In this document: piece after piece, positions 56,925-64,000 of the stretch
How positions within the stretch are numbered: position 1 is the first letter of the stretch
Layout: each line of letters starts with the position of its first letter
NCBI GenBank assembly: GCA_963693285.1
Contig: OY848925.1
Coordinates: 3,636,932-3,700,931 of the forward strand
Length of the DNA stretch: 64,000 nt
Origin: Xestospongia muta
Lineage: Eukaryota > Porifera > Demospongiae > Haplosclerida > Petrosiidae
Reading direction: 5' to 3'
Translations under genes and position numbers: made by a program
Notes under the pieces: model-generated
Seen by the model: only the letters and a program-made list of their open reading frames with translations
Told to the model about the DNA's origin: nothing
Databases searched by the model: none

Positions 56925-59900
56925 ATGGCAGATCAAAACATGTCTCTGTTTGTTATCAAAGCTCTGGAAGAAGCTGCCCATGTTCTCAGATCTACTCCAA
57001 GTTGTCCAAATACGACAGGGACGTTGCAGCAAGACCTACCTGGACCAAGCTCTTCCAAGGAGTTGCGAGGTGATCTTAGCATGTCGTTGCTACCGACACC
57101 AAGAAAAAACGAGACTGGGTTAGTGAGTTGTTTGCTTGCATTACACATACATGCTACATAATGTACATACGCTTGCACGTGTGTGCGTTAGTCTGTGTGT
57201 GGGGTGTACTCCAGTAAGAGCTTAGTATGCTATATCTACTTAATGCCTTTTGCCATGGTAAATTAAGGTCATACGTTTTTTTAGATTTTCAGGGGTCAAT
57301 CTGCCCCCATTTAATCCTCGGCAGGAAAAAGGAAAGGGCCGCCATTTCCCATACCAAAAGGCAATGGTCAAACCTAGATGTCATACATGGACATACAAAT
57401 TTATTTGCCTAGCAGACACTCATCAAGAGCAAGTACCCTCAATGAGTGAACATCATAGACTTTGGAGTGCTGGGTTAGGAGAGAAAAAGATTGTCTTTCG
57501 TCTGGATGGGGACTGGAGCCATATCAAAGAAGTCTTGATGGAAACCTTTCCACCATTAAAGAGTGCTGGCGGTATGGAGCTTCTCCATACTGCTGGTTCT
57601 TATTCAAAAAATTTATTAGTAATCGAGACCAGATATATAATTAGTGTCCTGAGGTTAAAAGAGTATGTGGATCAAGCAAAGGTGTATGTGAGACCTCTTC
57701 AAGTTGATTTGCCATTAACCTATGATGGTGATATGCTGGAGGTCAGTAATTTTAATACTTAATACTTAACTGCTGTTATAACTTTTTATGTCCAACCTCC
57801 AGAAAAACAAATTGTTATGCATTAAAAGAAAGATCATTTGCAAGTATGCAACAATTCTGAAGAAATTGAGTGAGTTTATATAGCATGTTATACAAACAGT
57901 ATGTAATGATTAGAATACCACCTTAATGTATTTTTAAATAGTTACCATGATGTATAGGTGCAGCATAGAGGATATTGGCGACAACATCCTAGTACCATTA
58001 TCACCACCAATATTGGTACAAGCACCTGGCCCTTCTAGCGTGAGTGCAGTAGCAAGGTGAGCTATACTGTGTGAAATTTACAAACAAACAAACAAACAAA
58101 CATAAACATATAAGCACAGTTACACATACTTTATCAAATTTATTTCATTTTATACATGTCCATGACAGTAGTCTTGTAAATTATAATGGATCACTGGATG
58201 ACAATGATGAAGGAATTCAGTCTATCATAGAAAAAAGTCTCAAGGAACAAAGTTATGTGGAAAAGTAAGTTCCCATTGGCCAATCATGATTGAATTTTTT
58301 CCTGTACGATGTAGCTTGGGTGACATTATTAAAAAGCTACAACTTGACAATGGGATGATCCGGACTTGTCTTTCGAAGATTATGAAAATACAATGCTGTT
58401 AGAATTCAGCAGAGAATCCCTTCTAGAAGATGTTCTAATGCATGCTCAAATCCCAACATTTGATCCCAAGAAGACATTAAGAATAAGTATTTCAACTAGG
58501 TCTAATAATAGCAAATAATTGCATATGTGCTACATGCATTCATGTTGACATTTAAGTTTGTGTAATTTAGGTTGTTTGGCTTTGTTCTATTAATACATGG
58601 CATAGTGTTATGAGACACATTCATTTTAGGTTTTTTTTAAAGAGAGGAAGGTGTTCATATCGGTGGGGTTTGCCGCGAGTTTTGGAGGATCCTGATTAAT
58701 AACACAGTAGAAAAATACTGTATTGATGATGAGTGCAAGAAGACATTTTATCAAAATGTACCAGCATTGCAAGTACGTTGAAGGAATGAGTGTTATGTGT
58801 ATCCTAGAGCAAGGTTTTTATGCACATTGGGATGTGGATTGGCATGTGAATTTTGCAAGAGGGCCATGGTTTTCCTGTGCTGTTGCCAGGATTGTATCAG
58901 TACATGGTCAGCAGAGACATCACAACAATTTTTATAGATGACTAAGAATTACGGATCAATAAGTCAAGTGCTTGGTAGCAGAAGTATGTGTACAGAACAG
59001 ATAATAATCCATAATCCATCCATACCAATTCTGTTAGATCTCTGTTGTATCTGACAACCAATCTCTACAAAGTGTCTTGAGCCAAGAAGGATACCTTGCA
59101 CTCTTATTGGAAACAGGTTACAGCAAACCAATCACTGCAATAACTCTTGCTGATCATAATATAATATCAGATGTTTTAAAAAGGTATCACTGTGTGATCA
59201 AAGTAAAGGCTGAAATTGACCAGTTTCTGGATGGGCTGAAATTGTCAAAAATTGACAAATATATTTCCAGACACCTGGAAATAATGAAAATGTTCTTCAT
59301 CACTGATCATGATGATACAACCTAGAAATCACTCCTGGTATGTTTGGTGCATGTATCAACTCTAGATATTTGCAATAGTTATTGGAGTAGTTAGATGTTT
59401 ACATTGGTTAGTTACTGCAACAACTTTAACATTTTGTTATTAGTGTTTCAGTTCTAGTATTATTTTAAAATCTCAACTATACTATCAGTAAATATAGCAT
59501 ACTATCATGACAGATTTTAGTGTTTGTTTTGATTGACCAAAGGATCACTGGATTGTGTCTGACTGTCTGTCTATTCTACTTTTTCAGACTATATCAAGAT
59601 GCTGCTAAAACCAGTTTTCTCGTGGTGGGTATTGGTACACTAAGGAGAGGCGTGACCGAGAGGAGGCCACCTATATGTTCTTTTTAAGATTTCTCAATGA
59701 ATGCCAAGGTAGGTAATTATTCAACATAGTAGTTTGTACATAATGTTCATCAATGGCCACTCTTTAGAAGGCTCTGTTCCAGTATCTTTGGAGGATGTGC
59801 TGGTATTCTTTACAGGCTCTGATAGAAAACCAGTTACTGGTTACAGTAAAGCACCGAGGCTATTGTTTTCCAGTGACACAGGTCTAGCTACTTCATCTAT

Positions 59901-60010
59901 TTGTGACTCCTCTCTCTCTCTCTCTCTCGGTCGTTCACTCAAATTATAATGGATTAAAGGACAGTCTGGTATTGTCACTGAAAGGACACATCGGTTTCGG
60001 ATTAATTTGA
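56925..60010 (+). pseudogene. HECT-type E3 ubiquitin ligase gene carried by transposon
   Basis: Exon 1 56925-57118 (MADQNMSLFVIKALEEAAHV), exon 2 57285-57741 in phase (PRCHTWTYKFICLADTHQEQ, LGEKKIVFRLDGDWSHIKEV), then about 57802, 57959-58056 (CSIEDIGDNILVPLSPPILV) and 58169-58264. The last has a ubiquitin-interacting-motif-like helix (DEGIQSIIEKSLKEQ). The HECT domain spans about 58640-60010: EEGVHIGGVCREFWRIL, LQEGHGFPVLLPGLYQYM, QEGYLALLLETG, LEDVLVFFTGSDRKPVTG and SSICD with the catalytic Cys at 59902-59904. The layout recalls G2E3-like HECT proteins. A HECT ligase passes ubiquitin from E2 through its Cys to a target. Breaks: frameshifts near 58350 and 58830, and a (TC)9 tract after the Cys puts the C-terminal end (VHSNYNGLKDSLVLSL) out of frame. 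Confidence 0.75.
59911..59928. repeat. (TC)9 microsatellite inside HECT coding sequence
   Basis: Lies seven bases after the catalytic Cys codon. The reading frame before it runs to an early stop (59947), and the conserved C-terminal tail is in another frame. Confidence 0.8.
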
Positions 60011-60109
60011 AGACTTGATTCACTCGTATAACAATTAATCATTAATCAAAAAATTGATCTCACTTTATTATATACATATTATGTTGTAATAATGATCATG
60101 TGGTGAACA

Positions 60110-62064
60110 ATGGACTGTAGAGCTAGTCTTGCTTATCGCTTGATGCGAGTGGTACGAGAGCCGTCGAGGCGACTTGCCGAGGGTGACGACATAATGCCTT
60201 CATTATACCAATTGGAATCTGTCCACTCTGATGTTATCTATTTGGAATTGTGTGGGATACAACTTCCAATTCTTGCAATAGAGTTGATTGCAGAAGCTCT
60301 TTCGACAATAGAAGACTACTGTGAGATTACCCGCCGCACAATTGAAGTGGCTAATCGCAGTACAACTTGTCCGGGCAGACCGAGATTCGACCTGTCTCGT
60401 AGACAAGTTGATCACCTGATAGAACTTGGGTTCACGGCAGTAGACATGGCATCCATTCTAGGTGTGTCTCGAAGCACCATCCACAGAAGATTCCAAGAAT
60501 TTGGAATGAGCATGGGGAGGAAGTATTGTATCATATCAAACGAGCATTTAGATGATATTGTGCGAAGCATTACACATCTGTATTCTGATTGTGGTCAGAA
60601 AATGATGCAAGGCCACCTAAAGGAACGTGGTATTGTTGTACAGCAAACAAGGCTAAGAGAATCAATGCGACGAGTTGACCCTTTCGGTACAGAGATGCGT
60701 TTCAGACTGAATCTTCGTAGACGTCAATACAATGTGGCATTTCCTAATAAGCTTTGGCACTTGGACGGAAATCATAAACTGATAAGGTTATTCGTATTAT
60801 TTTATACAATACATATCAATTGTTGTTTAAACACTAAATATTAATGTTGGCTGGTATATAGGAGGGATTGTAGCAATGGATGTGTAGAACTGGGTGGAGT
60901 GCAAGGCAGGTCTTATTTTAGCCACTCCTCCTTGCCTAGTTATGTGTCCTATATATATTTTAATATATTAACTTTTTGTAATTGCATGTAGGTGGCGTTT
61001 TGTAATTCACGGTGGAATTGATGGCTATTCAAGGCTACCAGTATACCTGAAATGCTCATCAAATAATCGCCCAAACACTGTACTTGGCTATTTTGTTGAA
61101 GCTGTTCAAACCTATCGTCTACCACTTAGAATTCGTACAGATCTAGGAGGAGAAAATGTGGACGTTGCCAAGTATATGTGGTCCCAACCTGACAGAGGTC
61201 TGGACAGAAATAGTGTTATTATGGGACGAAGTGTACACAGTCAGCGAATTGAGTGTCTCTGGCACGATGTATTTCAGGGGTGCACTTGTTTATTCTACAG
61301 ACTTTTTATTATCTCAAAGATGTAGAAGTTCTTGACCCTTGCAACGAGCTACATCTATTTGCTTTTCATTTTGTGTACTTACCCAGGATACAGAGGAGTT
61401 TGGATCACTTTCGCAATGCTTACATAAACCATCCTTTAAGTTCTTGTCACAATCAATCACCAGCACAGCTGTATTATGTAGGCTTTGAAAACAGTATTGA
61501 GCATAACCGAAGGGTTGCAGATCAAGTTTACCAGGTATTTATTCCTGTTAATCATGTTTGTATTTGCATGTTAAAACAGTCAACACGTGTGTGTGCACAT
61601 GAATGTTGTAGGTATGTTGCTGAATGTTAAAAGAGAGCAGATTTGCACTGTATATTGGTTCTCATTTACAAAAGTTCAGTAATGTACTAGATTTATGTAA
61701 TGGCATAACTTATTAGTGGTGACTTGGCCTGTGGTTATTGATTTGAGTACTTTCACATTGATCACACATGCATTGAAATACCAAAATACATGTTTATAAA
61801 TTGCATGCAGTTATACGTCTTTTTCTTATACAGCTGTCTACTAGTATGTATGGGGTGGATTTAGATGTTCCACCATCAATTACACCTGATTCAATCGTCA
61901 CTGTTCCCAATGTACAAGTGGATAATGAAGAAACATATTTGACTGCACTTCAACATATCGATCCACTCTCTCCTGACCATGATGATGATTACGGCATTAA
62001 TTGTTATATGACAGTTATAGAGAGCCTAAATGGCATAGTTACCGAAATAAACAATGACCATTAA
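60110..62064 (+). pseudogene. HTH plus DDE integrase-like transposase
   Basis: Exon 1 60110-60786, exon 2 60992-61534, exon 3 61834-62064; the splice borders keep phase. The N-terminal region has a helix-turn-helix, MASILGVSRSTIHRRFQEFG, preceded by a GRPRFDLSRRQ basic arm. The catalytic core has Asp in LWHLDGNHKLI (60764), Asp in [12 protein letters not shown] (61140) and Glu in [10 protein letters not shown] (61251), a complete D-D-E set in an RNase H-like fold. The C-terminal exon is acidic (SPDHDDDYGINCYMT). A one-base deletion in a T run (61303-61307) shifts the frame after the Glu; otherwise it is open. It would cut and join the transposon ends. Confidence 0.8.
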
Positions 62065-62383
62065 TTTAGTAACCCTGTGTTTAATAATATAATTATTGTG
62101 AAAAGAAAAAGAAGCTCTATACTGCATGTGCCATACCTAAATGGACATGTCTATATTATATACGTATATAATTGTATACAATTATCTGGCCAGCAATAAG
62201 TTGAAATAAATGAAGTTCAATTGATTACAGTAGTGAGAGAGAGAGTTGAAAAGGCACAGTAGAAATGAATGATTTATTATATGGATAAATCAAATTCAGA
62301 TACTGTATGTGTTAGTATACTCCACTTGTTATCATTATATAAATATGCATTGTGTATGTACACTGTTTACATGTACACAAATT

Positions 62384-62634
62384 ATGTCTCTTAGTTTTAT
62401 GCCAAAAACATGCATCTTGATGTCCATATATGAAAAATATTGTGTTATTATTATAAGTATAAATGCATCTTGATGTTCATATATGATAAATATGGGCATG
62501 CTGGCATCCATGTTGTTCTTAATAGAAATATGTTGGCATTCCTGTTATGAATAAATATAGGCATTTTGGACTTAATAATTGAATAAACATAGGCATGTTG
62601 GACTTAATAATTTTGACACAGATCACACCCCATA
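62384..62634. repeat. Right terminal inverted repeat, HECT/integrase transposon
   Basis: Inverted match of 56524-56773, ending CAGATCACACCCCATA. It has an extra duplication of the segment TAATAATTGAATAAACATAG. Confidence 0.88.
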
Positions 62635-62873
62635 CTGATGAGTAGTCTACTTGAGTTCCTTTTTGATTGGATGTTGATATTGCCATTCCTACTTTGGAAT
62701 TGTTTGATAAGTGTTACTGCCATCTCTCCTTTTATAAATTCTTTTGACAATTTAGAGTTTTACTTATGTTTATGCAAGTGTGATGCTATTACCATTGATA
62801 TGACTTGTCATTTTATATCAGTTTGATATTATTACTTGTATAAAAATAGTGGAGGGTTTCTTAGGACAATACT

Positions 62874-63106
62874 TGTCGTAACTGTACACATATTCATTTT
62901 GAGTTATTATTTCTGTTAGGCCTTATTTACTTAATTTCCGGTGAAACCTTATATGTATGTATGTATATATATATAGTGCTGTAAAACGTTTTTAGTTTTA
63001 GTTCGTTGTAGTTCGATAGTTCGTTGTGGTTCTGTTGCAGTTCATTAGTGTTGTCAGTTCAATTAGTTCTGTTAAAGTTGTTTTCATCGCGTGGTCGGCT
63101 ACAACA
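62874..63106 (+). repeat. 5' LTR of second family A copy
   Basis: 233 bp, TGTCGTAACTGTACACATAT to GGCTACAACA. It lacks the palindrome in the 4684-4971 LTR, so that palindrome is specific to the first copy. Confidence 0.88.
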
Positions 63107-63120
63107 TTTGGCGACAAGGG
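63107..63120 (+). promoter_or_regulatory. Primer-binding site, second family A copy
   Basis: TTTGGCGACAAGGG lies directly after the LTR. Confidence 0.75.
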
Positions 63121-63127
63121 TAAAGTC

Positions 63128-63899
63128 ATGTCAGTTCACGGAAAAATTTCTCAATTCATCCCAAACCAAGAAACTTTGTAGTTTTATACCAAAAGATTAG
63201 AATACTACTTCATAGCAAATGATGTTAAGGATCCGACTAAGAAGAAAGCCATTTTACTTACAGTGTGCTGTCCCTCGACCTTCCAATTACTCAAGAACTT
63301 GCTACAACTTAATACGCCAGATAGTAAATCATATGCGGACCTCGTAGACCTGCTTAAAATCACTTCAACCCTACTCCTTTAGTCATTATGCAACGTTTCA
63401 AATTCAACACGAGGACAAGAAAAGATACCGAATCAGTAGCTACATACGTGGCAGAACTCAAGGTGAACACTGCGAATTCGGTGATAAATTGAACGAAATA
63501 GTCAGAGATCTTCTAGTGTGTGGTGTTAACGACATCCGCATGCAAAATCGTTTACTTCAAGAATCAAAACTAACTTATGATAAGGCCTTCCAGCTTGCTC
63601 AGTTAGTCGAAGTTGCTGCTAAAAATGCTGCTGATCTACTAAAAAGGTCTTCCACCCACAACACTACTGTAGTTCAACACCTGCACAGCAAATCACCACC
63701 TAGTAGTAGATTCAGACGCCATGTTAGCTGTTACCGCTGTGGAGGTAATCATTTAGCTAATGTGTGCAATTTTCAGACAGCAGAATGCAGAGCCTGTGGC
63801 AAGATTAGACTTATCACCACAGTCTGCAGGAGTAAAAATAGACAACCCCCCAAGACATCCTCCTGGTGGGACTTTCAAACCTCAAGACAGACCTGTTAG
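63128..63899 (+). pseudogene. Gag of second family A copy, broken
   Basis: The ATG at 63128 gives MSVHGKISQFIPNQETL, then a TAG where the first copy has Trp. Two small deletions, near 63360 and 63465, shift the frame. The last 136 codons are open and include CYRCGGNHLANVC and a second knuckle, CRACGKIRLITTVC. Confidence 0.88.
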
Positions 63900-64000
63900 A
63901 TCCTCAAAGAAAGCCAATGCCACACCTTAACCACAGACTGTGCCTCTTTCCATATCTCTGAAACCTCTGACCCTCCTACCACTTCAAATGGGCTGGAACA

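Larger units (their letters stand above)
56524..62634 (+). mobile_element. 6.1-kb DNA transposon with HECT E3 ligase and DDE integrase-like genes
   Basis: Terminal inverted repeats of about 250 bp (56524-56773 and 62384-62634) begin TATGGGGTGTGATCTGTG and close the element. A TA at each end (56524-56525 and 62633-62634) may be the target duplication. Inside, on the same strand, are a multi-exon HECT-domain gene (56925-60010) and, 100 bases on, a helix-turn-helix plus D-D-E integrase-like transposase (60110-62064). The transposase resembles the group Repbase calls IS3EU, by recollection. Both genes carry a few frame breaks, so this copy is recent but probably inactive. Confidence 0.8.
62874..64000 (+). 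mobile_element. Ty3/gypsy retrotransposon, second copy of family A (cut by window end)
   Basis: LTR (62874-63106), primer-binding site and gag of the same family as 465-4971, but on the plus strand. Pol lies beyond the window. Gag shows more damage than the first copy. Confidence 0.9.

Noticed and set aside
58723..58941. 72-codon open frame over the HECT region
   Set aside because: Its second half is a shadow. The HECT motif LQEGHGFPVLLPGLYQYM is in a different frame, showing a frameshift rather than a separate gene.
1..64000. tRNA, rRNA, CRISPR arrays, bacterial operons
   Set aside because: Looked for and not seen; cloverleaf detection by eye is unreliable, so a tRNAscan run would be needed to exclude tRNAs.

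Overview
The window is eukaryotic, AT-rich genomic DNA. Coding stretches are broken by short introns with GT-AG borders, and there is one 200-base assembly gap (24701-24900). The mix of Ty3/gypsy and DIRS-like retroelements, THAP, YqaJ and integrase-type DNA transposons, and an ankyrin-GTPase-death-domain receptor-like gene suggests an early-branching animal. A demosponge such as Amphimedon is my best guess, by inference and not by alignment. No bacterial features, rRNA, CRISPR array or convincing tRNA were seen.

Layout. 0.3-5.2 kb: a linker-histone H1-like gene is split by a minus-strand Ty3/gypsy element (465-4971) with LTRs, primer-binding site, polypurine tract and a perfect 5-bp target duplication (TAAAG). 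5.4-9.2 kb: mostly non-coding, with one possible exon and one half of a large dispersed inverted repeat. 9.2-12.5 kb: fragments of a Ty3 pol, a THAP-domain transposase and a Ty3 integrase. 13.3-16.6 kb: a hairpin MITE, a long palindrome and a short, internally deleted Ty3 element (14342-16636). 17.3-19.4 kb: a multi-exon gene of unknown function, possibly transposon-borne. 20.6-24.7 kb: the best host gene, a minus-strand ankyrin-Roc-like GTPase-death-domain protein whose 5' exons run into the gap. 25.1-26.9 kb: two tandem copies of a repeat. 27.1-32.7 kb: a decayed plus-strand paralogue of that gene, so the pair lie head to head. 33-37 kb: simple repeats, the other half of the inverted repeat, and an LTR-like promoter.

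37.2-41.0 kb: a second Ty3 element (minus), nested beside another decayed gag. 43-46 kb: a DIRS-like RT-RNase H remnant (minus). 45.96-49.08 kb: a DNA transposon with long terminal inverted repeats encoding a SAP/SWIM/YqaJ-nuclease protein. 49.3-52.7 kb: Ty3, DUF4218-like and unknown fragments. 53.3-54.2 kb: exons of a possible membrane protein. 56.5-62.6 kb: the most interesting object, a 6.1-kb DNA transposon with ~250-bp terminal inverted repeats carrying two same-strand genes, a HECT-type E3 ubiquitin ligase and a helix-turn-helix/DDE integrase-like transposase. 62.9 kb to the end: the start of a second copy of the first Ty3 family, in the opposite orientation.

Nearly all mobile-element genes carry stops or frameshifts, so the window looks like a graveyard of nested elements around a few host genes. 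Exon borders were read by eye from splice signals and frame and are approximate. All family names rest on motif recognition, not database searches.
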